Origin: Legionella londiniensis
GTDB taxonomy: Bacteria > Pseudomonadota > Gammaproteobacteria > Legionellales > Legionellaceae
Assembly: GCF_001467825.1 (NCBI RefSeq)
Contig: NZ_LNYK01000030.1
Coordinates: 426-64,425 of the forward strand
Length of the DNA: 64,000 nucleotides
Direction of reading: 5' to 3'
The notes under the pieces are model-generated. The model had not been told where the DNA came from, did not search any database, and saw nothing but the letters and a program-made list of their open reading frames with translations. Below, piece after piece: positions 54,904 to 63,239 of this stretch (positions are counted from its first letter, which is position 1; the number at the start of each line of letters is the position of its first letter). The translations under genes and the position numbers were made by a program.

Positions 54904-56094
54904 TTAAGATGCTACGGCATCCAGCACGGGTGTCACTTCATTTTCAATCGGCTTTAAGATTTCTTTTGCGCCTGGAACATTAAAAAAGCGGAAGCTGCCT
55001 GTTGTAAGCTTGCTGATTACAGGTGCAAAGCCAAGGGTGACAATGGAAGTTACCACACAGCCAATCGCGGCCAACAGCTCACGCCAGCCATAATAACCGT
55101 TGAGGGTTTTTTCAGCAGTCCTGAGCGCAGTGTTACATTGCCCATTAAAATCTTTTGCACTCATTTTATTGGAAAAGTAGTTTTCACCGCTTGTTTTCAA
55201 GCTCTGGTATAACACTTCTGCTTCCCGGCTTGCCGTGGCGTATTGCGCGTTTGTTTTTGCCAATCGGGCAAGATGTGCGGTCTCTAGCTTCACTTTCTCT
55301 AAAACTTCTTCAAATTCAAACTCGAGTTGGCGTTTTTTGAGCTTTTCTGCGCTAATGGCTGCAATATCGCCATATTTTTCATGAATGGATTGCAATACAG
55401 AAATACATGCCTCTCTTTTGGCCTCTAATTCCGTACAGTCACGCTGGCTCATGAACGGTTTAATACAAGCTTTTAACTCGTCATACTTTTTAAGCACCTG
55501 GGTAAGCATTTCAATTGCCGATTCAGCCTGCAAATACATTTGCCGCATCTCTTTCAGCGAATCTTTATCATCTGATTCAATATAAGGCAAAACCGAGTGC
55601 AGAAAATCAGTTATCGCTTCTCCTGCACAAAAAAGCGGATTAACATTAAGACGGAAGGCAAATTCATCCCGGTATATATCCTGGCCAAGCCGCTCGAGTT
55701 CTTCTTTAGACTGAATAGAGGCTACCCTCTCCTTTAACATTTTCTCATCTGTGACCAAATGCCCAGTCAGAAATGCCTGTTCGTTATTAATCACATTGAT
55801 CAACTTCTTAAGGGCCAATATGATATTCTTATAATCTTGTTGCTTGTGAGAGTCCAGAGAACGAATCTCTTTAACCAGTTCCTGCACTGACACTTTTTGT
55901 ACACTGTCAACTTGCTTTGCATGAAGATGCGACATCCCCAAGAATGGAGGCATTGCACCGGGCAGTGGCGCGAACATAAATTCGCTGCTAAGCAATAACC
56001 GCCTTCCTTTTGCCCAGACATGATCTTTATATAAAGAGGCAATATATTGCTGTTGTTCTATAAGCTTGCGATAGAAAAAGTCACGATCTTTCAT
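54904..56094 (-). CDS. Coiled-coil protein with C-terminal hydrophobic segment; possible secreted protein
   Basis: The 396-residue protein is almost wholly helical and charged, with long coiled coils at about 190-300. A single hydrophobic stretch near the C-terminus (WRELLAAIGCVVTSIVTLGFAPVI, about 345-370) is followed by SKLTTGSFRFF and an acidic tail. I recall similar C-terminal modules in several uncharacterised Legionella proteins. Effector status is speculation. It is convergent with pyk. Confidence 0.7.
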   Translation of the reverse strand: MKDRDFFYRKLIEQQQYIASLYKDHVWAKGRRLLLSSEFMFAPLPGAMPPFLGMSHLHAKQVDSVQKVSVQELVKEIRSLDSHKQQDYKNIILALKKLINVINNEQAFLTGHLVTDEKMLKERVASIQSKEELERLGQDIYRDEFAFRLNVNPLFCAGEAITDFLHSVLPYIESDDKDSLKEMRQMYLQAESAIEMLTQVLKKYDELKACIKPFMSQRDCTELEAKREACISVLQSIHEKYGDIAAISAEKLKKRQLEFEFEEVLEKVKLETAHLARLAKTNAQYATASREAEVLYQSLKTSGENYFSNKMSAKDFNGQCNTALRTAEKTLNGYYGWRELLAAIGCVVTSIVTLGFAPVISKLTTGSFRFFNVPGAKEILKPIENEVTPVLDAVAS

Positions 56095-56160
56095 GATACC
56101 TCACAAAAAAAGGCGCGCGGGGATTTTTAACATCCCGCTTGCGCAATCAACACAGGGTGA

Positions 56161-56808
56161 TCATTCCATCGATTCTTTTTTCTTTGCCAATCCAAGTTTT
56201 TCTTTTAACCTTGCCACCGCATCAGGATCATACTGCTTGCTTGCCTTGCGTTTAACGATCACGGGCGCAGGTTTTCCGGAGGTTGAACCGGTATGCATGT
56301 GATAAGAGCCCACAGGCTCTTCCAGTAAAACAGCATCATCCTCATCATCAACCTGTTGCAACCTGGGCAGATCGCGCGGTTGTGGCGAAATGGGTTTATT
56401 TGGACTCATTTTCCGTGCATTTTTCGCGCTTTTCTCCACCCGCTTTTTGATTTTTAAGGCGGCGCGTTCGGCTTCTTCCTCGCTCACCGGCTCCACCGGA
56501 TTACCTTCTAAATCAATGCGCATCTCCCGCGCCTTGAGCACAGTTAAATAATCGACCCGGCGGGTAAAAATCACCACAGCTTCCCGCAGCTTGCTTTTTG
56601 AGATACCCGCAGCGGCTGCTTCATCAGCATAGGCGAGGAGGTCATTCATGATGCCCAATTTTAAAGGTCTGATGCGGGTTGCGTTATCAAACGCCTGGGG
56701 AAATCTGGCCGCCAGCCAGCGCAGCGCCTCAAGGCGCGCTTGCTTCGCATGGTGTTTTTGTTTTTGATTGACGATGGCAGTTCGCGGATGCAGCGTCTGT
56801 TTTCTCAT
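56161..56808 (-). CDS. rocC: ProQ/FinO-domain RNA chaperone, RocC-like
   Basis: The 215-residue protein has the FinO/ProQ domain in its first 120 residues (ALRWLAARFPQAFDNATRIRPLKLGIMNDLLAYA...SKSKLREAVVIFTRRVDYLTVLKA), then a basic, disordered tail. In L. pneumophila, RocC with the small RNA RocR represses competence genes. The neighbourhood (near pyk, pgk, gap, tkt) is what I recall for rocC, which supports orthology. The C-terminal tail was poorly conserved in comparison, so gene identity is likely but not certain. Confidence 0.75.
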   Translation of the reverse strand: MRKQTLHPRTAIVNQKQKHHAKQARLEALRWLAARFPQAFDNATRIRPLKLGIMNDLLAYADEAAAAGISKSKLREAVVIFTRRVDYLTVLKAREMRIDLEGNPVEPVSEEEAERAALKIKKRVEKSAKNARKMSPNKPISPQPRDLPRLQQVDDEDDAVLLEEPVGSYHMHTGSTSGKPAPVIVKRKASKQYDPDAVARLKEKLGLAKKKESME

Positions 56809-56987
56809 GCAGTAACCCTTAAGTGGAGATCCATATATGCTGGCAAGATAACGACAAAAAATGAGCGCATAATGTACAATATTTTATCCTCATTTTGCAA
56901 GTCATCACGTGGCATCCAGGATATTATCTAGTCAAAAAGTCTGCAAAGTATATAATTAGATTAGCTTGACTTAAAGTGCTCATATTT

Positions 56988-57167
56988 ATGAAACGATTAT
57001 TCATGCTGTTTCTTTGCTTTTTTTTCCCCTGGCTCGTTTTACTCATATATGACAATCCAGGCGGAGCGCTCATCGCCTTGATTATGCAGGGAACGATCAT
57101 CGGTTGGATTCCGGCGGTATTTTGGGCAAGGCGCGTGGTCAAAAGCCAACGCAAAAAGAAATCTTGA
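56988..57167 (+). CDS. Pmp3/YqaE-family small membrane protein
   Basis: From the ATG at 56988 the product is 59 residues with two membrane helices (LFMLFLCFFFPWLVLLIYDN and LIALIMQGTIIGWIPAVFWA) and a basic tail. The order P-x-L-x-x-x-x-D-N-P-G followed by I-x-G-W-I-P-A matches the Pmp3/UPF0057 family, linked to membrane potential and stress tolerance. The ribosome-binding site is weak. Confidence 0.78.
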   Translation: MKRLFMLFLCFFFPWLVLLIYDNPGGALIALIMQGTIIGWIPAVFWARRVVKSQRKKKS

Positions 57168-57256
57168 GCATGGCCCGACATTCCACCCTTGTTCAGCAAA
57201 AAGGACGCAGGAAAATCTGCTCGATTTGCACAAGGCAATACTAAATTGGAGCGATT

Positions 57257-57994
57257 ATGCAAAGCCGAATTCTGGTCAATGGAGCCTTTGGCAAAATGGG
57301 TTCTTTGGCCTCTGAAACACTGAACAACCATCCCAAATTTCATCTTGTCGCCAAATTGGGAAGGCAGGACGATTTAGCAGGCGCAATCGTTGCCCATAAA
57401 GCAGAGATTGTGCTTGACTTAACCACTGCCGAGTCCGTTTTTGAAAATGCCCTAACCATTATTAGCCAGAATGCCCATCCAGTCATTGGTACCAGCGGCT
57501 TAACTGGCAGTCAGATTGAGCATTTGCAGGCTTTATGCCAGGAAAAAGGTTTAGGCGGCATCATTGTGCCTAATTTTTCCATTGCGGCAGTTTTGATGAT
57601 GCGTTTTGCAAGTATTGCTGCCCGCTATTTTCCAGAAGCGGAAATTATTGAGGCCCACCATCAACAAAAGCTTGATGCGCCTTCGGGCACGGCATTGAAA
57701 ACAGCCGATTTGATTGCCGATGCAAGATATCGTGAAAAAAAACAATTGCGCCTGAAAGAGCTGTTGCCGGGAGCCAGAGGCGCAATTCATCGCGATGTTT
57801 CGGTTCACTCCATAAGATTGCCAGGTTTTCTTGCCCGTCAGGAAGTGATTTTTGGCCAGCCGGGAGAAACGCTGACCATCACTCATAACAGCATCGATCG
57901 GGCTTCTTTTATGCCGGGCGTGATTTTAGCCTGCCTTCGCGTCAAAGAGCTTGAGAGGCTTTATTATGGGCTTGAGCATTTGCTGGATGATTAA
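57257..57994 (+). CDS. dapB: 4-hydroxy-tetrahydrodipicolinate reductase
   Basis: The 245-residue enzyme reduces HTPA in lysine and diaminopimelate synthesis. The NAD(P)-binding start is RILVNGAFGKMG, and the active-site signature is EAHHQQKLDAPSGTALKTA. GTSGLTGSQ and VHSIRLPGFLARQEVIFG are also typical. GGAGCG precedes the ATG. Confidence 0.95.
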   Translation: MQSRILVNGAFGKMGSLASETLNNHPKFHLVAKLGRQDDLAGAIVAHKAEIVLDLTTAESVFENALTIISQNAHPVIGTSGLTGSQIEHLQALCQEKGLGGIIVPNFSIAAVLMMRFASIAARYFPEAEIIEAHHQQKLDAPSGTALKTADLIADARYREKKQLRLKELLPGARGAIHRDVSVHSIRLPGFLARQEVIFGQPGETLTITHNSIDRASFMPGVILACLRVKELERLYYGLEHLLDD

Positions 57995-58049
57995 ATGTGC
58001 CAGAACATGCTAAACTGATTTGCCCTGACTATAATAGGAAAAATTAAGG

Positions 58050-58232
58050 ATGATAATAAAAAAAATTGGATATTTTACCGGCTATTCAAACTCCGGCATC
58101 CAGGAGGCATTGGAAAACGCGCTTGAAAAAGCGGGTGATCATTTGCATTTTGAAGTTGTCGAAACAAGTTGTTTTCAAGCCGGAGAAAATGATCGCGAGT
58201 ATCAGGTGACTTTAAGCACTTATGCGGAATAA
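58050..58232 (+). CDS. Dodecin-like small protein
   Basis: The 60-residue protein reads IGYFTGYSNSGIQEALENALEKAG...HFEVVETS...YQVTLSTYAE. The order strand, S-x-x-G-I-x-E-A-x-x-x-A-x-x-x-A, F-E-V-V-(D/E)-T, then Y-Q-V-T is that of dodecins, small flavin-binding dodecamers. A Trp important for flavin stacking in dodecins is not obvious, so flavin binding is uncertain. A 7-bp inverted repeat TATGCGG/CCGCATA covers the stop codon (58221-58240). Confidence 0.65.
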   Translation: MIIKKIGYFTGYSNSGIQEALENALEKAGDHLHFEVVETSCFQAGENDREYQVTLSTYAE

Positions 58233-58368
58233 GCCGCATACCGCATAAACGAGCGCTGCCTATCCAGCACAACGTTTTCTACTGAACTGAATCGCTTAGA
58301 ATGGATGCAATAAGACTTTATTAGAGATTAAATACTCTCCCTACCTGATAAAAAAGGAGTTTGAGCAG

Positions 58369-59865
58369 ATGACTTACACGGTTCCTCATTATTTGAATGG
58401 TCAATTATTTATCAATTCTGATACAGAAAGCAAACCCGTTTACAATCCGGCTTATGGTGAAATAATCGGCGAGGTCTATTTTGCGGATAAAGCTATTTGC
58501 GATCAAGCCGTAAACAGCGCAAAAGAGGCTCTGGCTTCATGGTCTGACACGCCCCCGATTAAACGGGCGCGAATACTGTTTAAATTTCGGGAATTACTGG
58601 AAAAACATCAGCTTGAATTGGCTAAAATCGTCACGCGCGAACATGGCAAGACTCTGGACGATGCCAAAGGATCCGTTGCCCGCGCTATTGAAGTGGTCGA
58701 GTTTCACTGCGGCTTAATGACCCAGCTGCAGGGCACTTTTTCTCTGAACGTTTCAAATCAAATAGATTGTCATACCTTTCGCCAGCCCCTTGGTGTTTGT
58801 GCCGGCGTATCGCCGTTTAACTTTCCGGTGATGGTTCCCGTCTGGATGATGATACCTGCGATTGCTTGCGGCAATACTTTTATCTTGAAGCCTTCTGAAC
58901 AAGACCCATCCGCCCCTGTCCGCCTTTTGGAGTTGCTGTCTGAGGCAGGGCTGCCTCCGGGCGTTGCCAATTGCGTGCAGGGGGATAAAAATACCGTTGA
59001 TTATTTATTGCAAAATCCGGACATATCCGCTTTTACGGCAGTGGCCTCCACGCCCGTTGCTGAATACATTTATAAAACAGCAACCGCATTGGGCAAACGC
59101 TCTCATACTTTTGGCGGCGCGAAAAATCATTGTGTCGTTATGCCTGATGCCGATTTGGAGCAGGCAGCAAGCGCTGTGGTCGGTGCTGCGTATGGCTCCG
59201 CAGGGGAACGCTGTATGGCAATTTCTGTAGTAGTGGCCGTGGGTGAGGAAACAGCTGAAAGGCTGCTTGAAAAGATGAAGCCTTTAATCGGTGCCATTCA
59301 GGTTGACCCGGGTGAAGTGGAAGGCTGCGATATGGGGCCTTTAATCAGCCAAGCGCATCGTATGCGCGTTCTCAACGCGATTGATGGAGGCATTGAAGAA
59401 GGCGCCAAGCTCGTTATTGACGGCAGAGGATTTAAACATCCCAAATACCCGGAGGGATTTTTTGTGGGACCAAGTCTGTTTGATTGTGTCACAGAAAAAA
59501 TGTCCATCTATCAAAAGGAAATTTTTGGCCCGGTACTGATGATGGTGCGCAGCCCAAGCTTTCAAGAAGCATTAAATCTTGTCAACCGCAACCAGTATGG
59601 CAACGGGACAGCTATTTTTACCCGCGATGGCTATAGTGCCCGGGAATATGCGCAAAGAGTGCAGGCAGGCATGGTAGGCATTAATATTCCAATTCCTGTC
59701 CCTGTTGCCAGCCATCCTTTCGGCGGTTGGAAACGTTCATCATTTGGCGATACCAATATGCATGGCACCGAGAGTATCCAGTTTTACACACGCCGTAAAA
59801 CCATTACCAGCAAATGGCCTGCGAGTGAGTTTCAAACAAGCCAGTTTGTGATGCCAAGTCATTAG
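58369..59865 (+). CDS. mmsA: Methylmalonate-semialdehyde dehydrogenase (acylating)
   Basis: The 498-residue aldehyde dehydrogenase of valine catabolism makes propionyl-CoA. SPFNFPVMVPVWM, the Rossmann region FILKPSEQDPSAP, GGAKNHCVVMPDAD and the catalytic Cys282 in GSAGERCMAISV identify MmsA rather than general ALDHs. AAAGGAG precedes the ATG. mmsB follows after 23 bases, forming one operon. Confidence 0.95.
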   Translation: MTYTVPHYLNGQLFINSDTESKPVYNPAYGEIIGEVYFADKAICDQAVNSAKEALASWSDTPPIKRARILFKFRELLEKHQLELAKIVTREHGKTLDDAKGSVARAIEVVEFHCGLMTQLQGTFSLNVSNQIDCHTFRQPLGVCAGVSPFNFPVMVPVWMMIPAIACGNTFILKPSEQDPSAPVRLLELLSEAGLPPGVANCVQGDKNTVDYLLQNPDISAFTAVASTPVAEYIYKTATALGKRSHTFGGAKNHCVVMPDADLEQAASAVVGAAYGSAGERCMAISVVVAVGEETAERLLEKMKPLIGAIQVDPGEVEGCDMGPLISQAHRMRVLNAIDGGIEEGAKLVIDGRGFKHPKYPEGFFVGPSLFDCVTEKMSIYQKEIFGPVLMMVRSPSFQEALNLVNRNQYGNGTAIFTRDGYSAREYAQRVQAGMVGINIPIPVPVASHPFGGWKRSSFGDTNMHGTESIQFYTRRKTITSKWPASEFQTSQFVMPSH

Positions 59866-59888
59866 GTTGATATCATTCAGGAGGAATC

Positions 59889-60779
59889 ATGGCCAAAATA
59901 GGATTTGTGGGCTTAGGCCACATGGGATTGCCGATGGCAAAAAATTTGCTCAAGGCAGGGCATGCCGTTACAGGCTTTGATCTGAAGGAATCAGCCCTGA
60001 AAGCCTTCACTGAAGCAGGAGGCATCCGTGCTGGAAGTATTCAAGAAAGCGGGCGGGGACAGGATATTTTAATGACCATGCTGCAAACCGGAGAGCAGGT
60101 TTTGGAAGTCTGTACAGGAATGGACGGCTTCTTTTCCGACGCAACTCCCGGCTCTTTATATATTGATTGCTCATCCATTGCAGTCTCTCATGCGAGGGCT
60201 GTTCATGAGCAGGCAGAGTTCCATCAACTTCTGGCAGTTGATGCACCGGTTTCCGGAGGGGTCGCAGGCGCTGAAGCGGCAACACTGACTTTTATGGTGG
60301 GCGGCAGGGAAGAAAGTTTCAATAAGGCTCGCCCCATTCTCGCCCAGATGGGCAAAAAAATCATCCACACCGGCAAAGCCGGAAGCGGACAGGCCGCGAA
60401 GATTTGCAATAATATGATTCTTGGCATCTCCATGATTGCCATTTCCGAAGCTTTTGTGCTCGCCAAGCGCTTAGGTCTTTCTGAAAAAAAATTATTTGAA
60501 GTGGTTACCAATTCTTCCGGCAACTGCTGGGCTATGGAGCATTATGTGCCAGTTGCAGGAATATTGGAGAATGTGCCCGCCAGCCATGGCTATCAGCCAG
60601 GCTTTAGCTCAGCCATGATGCTTAAAGATTTGCGCTTAAGCCAGGATGAGGCAGATTTCGTAGAAATTGAGACGCCAATGGGGGCAAAAGCCAAGGAAAT
60701 TTATCAGGAATTTAATGAACAGGGTAATGCTGACTTGGATTTTTCAGCCATTATTCAATACATCGGGCGGGAAAAATAA
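59889..60779 (+). CDS. mmsB: 3-hydroxyisobutyrate dehydrogenase
   Basis: The 296-residue NAD-dependent enzyme oxidises 3-hydroxyisobutyrate in valine breakdown, the step before MmsA. The start IGFVGLGHMGLPMAKNLLKAGH is the family dinucleotide-binding signature. DAPVSGGVAGAEAATLTFMVGG and GSGQAAKICNNM, containing the catalytic Lys, follow. GGAGGAATC is a good ribosome-binding site. Confidence 0.95.
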   Translation: MAKIGFVGLGHMGLPMAKNLLKAGHAVTGFDLKESALKAFTEAGGIRAGSIQESGRGQDILMTMLQTGEQVLEVCTGMDGFFSDATPGSLYIDCSSIAVSHARAVHEQAEFHQLLAVDAPVSGGVAGAEAATLTFMVGGREESFNKARPILAQMGKKIIHTGKAGSGQAAKICNNMILGISMIAISEAFVLAKRLGLSEKKLFEVVTNSSGNCWAMEHYVPVAGILENVPASHGYQPGFSSAMMLKDLRLSQDEADFVEIETPMGAKAKEIYQEFNEQGNADLDFSAIIQYIGREK

Positions 60780-60858
60780 AATTTGTGTATTTTGTTGACA
60801 ACACTTTTAAGGTATTAAAAAATGGATTGACTATTAACCAATAAATGGAGGTAGTGCC

Positions 60859-61122
60859 ATGAAAAGATCGATGCCTATTGATATTCCAGGCAGGCGCCGC
60901 AAAGAAGAACAATTAGACGAAGAGGATATTTTTGGCAATCACAGCTCAAAATCAAATAAAGAAGACTCAAGTCCCCCTCCCTTTTATCATCACAATCCCA
61001 TTAAAGCGGAAGAACTTGAAAGACGGTATAAGACTCGACAATTCATGTTGGGTATGAATAAAGAATCCTCAAAAGACGCGGAACAATCTGAGCAGGCACA
61101 GTCGCTTAAATCCTCAATGTAA
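60859..61122 (+). CDS. Small hydrophilic protein, unknown
   Basis: The 87-residue polar protein is probably disordered (KRSMPIDIPGRRRKEEQLDEEDIFGN...PPPFYHHNPIKAEELERRYKTRQFMLGM). The start is backed by ATGGAGGTAGTGCC. It stands alone between mmsB and the convergent engB gene. No domain is recognised. Confidence 0.65.
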   Translation: MKRSMPIDIPGRRRKEEQLDEEDIFGNHSSKSNKEDSSPPPFYHHNPIKAEELERRYKTRQFMLGMNKESSKDAEQSEQAQSLKSSM

Positions 61123-61155
61123 AAGTTAAACCCAAAATATTTTTTGCCTGAATTT

Positions 61156-61175
61156 CCTGCAGCAACCGCTGCAGG
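61156..61175. terminator. 8-bp hairpin between convergent genes
   Basis: CCTGCAGC (61156-61163) and GCTGCAGG (61168-61175) flank AACC. It lies directly after the engB stop codon on the - strand and 34 bases after the + strand gene. No clear T-run follows on either side, so termination strength is doubtful. Confidence 0.45.
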
Positions 61176-61178
61176 CGT

Positions 61179-61799
61179 TTATCGCTCACTTTCTGTCTTC
61201 AAATCAAGCCAGTGATTCAAAACATCAATCAAAGGCTCAACACCCAGTTTTTTTAAGGCAGAAAAACTTTGCGCGGTGATCAAGTCGTTATATTGCTCAT
61301 AATGCTTTTGTACTTGCAATACCGTGTTTTTCACTTGTCCCTTGCTTAACTTGTCTGCCTTGGTTAAAAGAATATGTACCGGAAGATGGCGTGCGATAGC
61401 CCAATCTGCCATCATTTGATCCAGTTCTTTTAAGGGATGGCGAATGTCCATTAATAAAATTAACCCGCGAAGGCACTGGCGGGTTTCCAAATATCGAGCC
61501 AGTGTTTCCTGCCATCGCTGTTTTATTTCAAGGTTTACTTTCGCATAGCCATATCCTGGCAAGTCAATCAGGCGGCGGGTAGTATCCTTCACAGAAAATA
61601 TATTGATGAGCTGGGTCCGGCCCGGAGTTTTACTGGTACGGGCCAGTTGTTTGATGCCCGTTAAGCAATTCAATGCGCTTGATTTTCCAGCATTCGAGCG
61701 GCCGGCAAAAGCAACCTCGTACCCTGTGTCTTCAGGTAACTGGTTTATTTTTGCAACACTTTTTAAAAATTGGGTTTGCGCGTATGGATTTGCAATCAT
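61179..61799 (-). CDS. engB: Ribosome-biogenesis GTPase EngB (YihA/YsxC)
   Basis: The 206-residue GTPase is needed for 50S subunit assembly. G1 is GRSNAGKSS with Lys39, G3 is [10 protein letters not shown], and G4 is [17 protein letters not shown] is the switch region of the family. It is divergent from the cytochrome c4 gene. Confidence 0.96.
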   Translation of the reverse strand: MIANPYAQTQFLKSVAKINQLPEDTGYEVAFAGRSNAGKSSALNCLTGIKQLARTSKTPGRTQLINIFSVKDTTRRLIDLPGYGYAKVNLEIKQRWQETLARYLETRQCLRGLILLMDIRHPLKELDQMMADWAIARHLPVHILLTKADKLSKGQVKNTVLQVQKHYEQYNDLITAQSFSALKKLGVEPLIDVLNHWLDLKTESER

Positions 61800-61896
61800 T
61801 ATGGAAATTCACTTTATGGGCAATTCAATCATGAGGATTTGCAGACAGTATTGGACAAAGTGTACCATTAAACGATGCATAATCCGTGAGGCCGTC

Positions 61897-62496
61897 ATGA
61901 AAAGCTTGTTGTTTGTGTTTTTACTATTAAGCGCATTTTTAACACACGCTGTTGGCAATTATCAAGCTGGAGAAGAAAAATCCCAGGTCTGCGCCGCATG
62001 CCACGGTACCAAAGGCATTAGCACTAATCCGCAATGGCCAAGCCTTGCCGGCCAGCATGCCGCCTATCTTGCAAAGCAATTGCGAGACTTCAAGGCAGAC
62101 GGCCAACGTCCTTCAGCAGTCATGACCCCCATCGCAAACCCTTTGACTGAGCAGGATATAGAGGATTTAGCAATTTTTTATTCACAACAACCCCTGCCTC
62201 AGGAAGCAACCCCAAGACAATATCTCGCCCGCGGTGAGCAGTTGTATCGAGGCGGTGATTTTGCAAAACACATCACAGCCTGCATTGCCTGCCATGGCCC
62301 AAACGGTATGGGTAATGCCCAAGCGATGTTTCCTGTCCTGTCAGGGCAAATGCCGCAATACACCGTTAAAGAATTACAGGCATTCAAGGAGAATATACGC
62401 CGCAATGATCTGCATTCCATCATGAGGGACATCAGTCAGCGAATGGATAAGGAAGACATGGAGGCTGTTGCCTATTATGTTGCTGGACTGCATTGA
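61897..62496 (+). CDS. Dihaem cytochrome c4
   Basis: From the ATG at 61897 the protein is 199 residues with a signal peptide ending near LTHAVG. There are two c-type haem sites: CAACH (Cys32, Cys35, His36) and CIACH (Cys129, Cys132, His133), one in each half. Axial Met residues are plausible in AVMTPIA and the second-half equivalent. It carries electrons in the periplasm to terminal oxidases. The frame is open upstream but starts there would cross engB. Confidence 0.93.
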   Translation: MKSLLFVFLLLSAFLTHAVGNYQAGEEKSQVCAACHGTKGISTNPQWPSLAGQHAAYLAKQLRDFKADGQRPSAVMTPIANPLTEQDIEDLAIFYSQQPLPQEATPRQYLARGEQLYRGGDFAKHITACIACHGPNGMGNAQAMFPVLSGQMPQYTVKELQAFKENIRRNDLHSIMRDISQRMDKEDMEAVAYYVAGLH

Positions 62497-62546
62497 AAAA
62501 ATAGCTTGGGCGATTATAATTCGCCATTTACCAGGAAATAAGCCCA

Positions 62547-63179
62547 ATGTTTAAATATCTTGTTTCACTTTTTTTCTTATTGGTATTCAGTTCCAATGTC
62601 TTGGCTGAGGAATTTATCGCAGGCCAGGATTATATCATCCTTAAAACATCAGTTGAAAAAACCGCGACAAATCAAGGTTCCATTGCAGTCACCGAGTTTT
62701 TTAGCTATGGCTGTCCCTGGTGTTACCGCCTTGAGCCATCGCTTAACCGCTGGGTAACGCGGCAAGGCAATAAAATTACTTTCAAAAAAATACCTCTTGT
62801 TTTTAATCAAGACTGGGCATTTTATGCCAAAGCTTATTATACAGCCGAGGCGCTGGGGCGGGTGCCGGAATTTTCAGAGCAACTGTTCAAGGCAATTTTA
62901 CAAGATAAGCGCCAGTTAAACAGCAATGAAGCCATGATTGAATTTTTCAGTCAGCGAGGAGTCGATAAATCCTTTGCAGAAAGCGCATTTTTACATTCTC
63001 CAAGTGTCGATATGGCACTGGAAGAAGCTAAGTCACTGATGGCGGAATATCAAATTCATGCAGTCCCCGCTTTTATCGTGAACCGGCAATATAAAACTGA
63101 CTTGCAATTGGCAAAATCAGAAGAACGGCTCTTTGCCATTATCGATTTTTTGATTCAGAAAGCGCAGCAAGGCAAATAA
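62547..63179 (+). CDS. dsbA: Thiol:disulfide interchange protein DsbA
   Basis: The 210-residue periplasmic oxidoreductase has a signal peptide (to about NVLA-E) and active site CPWC (Cys56, Cys59) within FSYGCPWCYRLEP. The cis-Pro loop HAVPAFIVN lies near 175. CPWC replaces the CPHC of enterobacterial DsbA. It follows cytochrome c4 after 50 bases, an arrangement shared with other gamma-proteobacteria. Confidence 0.92.
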   Translation: MFKYLVSLFFLLVFSSNVLAEEFIAGQDYIILKTSVEKTATNQGSIAVTEFFSYGCPWCYRLEPSLNRWVTRQGNKITFKKIPLVFNQDWAFYAKAYYTAEALGRVPEFSEQLFKAILQDKRQLNSNEAMIEFFSQRGVDKSFAESAFLHSPSVDMALEEAKSLMAEYQIHAVPAFIVNRQYKTDLQLAKSEERLFAIIDFLIQKAQQGK

Positions 63180-63195
63180 TATCGTTTTGTTCACT

Positions 63196-63234
63196 CCATC
63201 AGGACAGCGGATGTTTTGATCTGCTTTCTGATGG
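63196..63234. terminator. Hairpin between convergent dsbA and ABC gene
   Basis: CCATCAG (63196-63202) pairs with CTGATGG (63228-63234), extended by AGCGGAT/ATCTGCT with one mismatch. It lies in the 60 bp between convergent stops and may serve both directions. Confidence 0.6.
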
Positions 63235-63239
63235 AAAAT

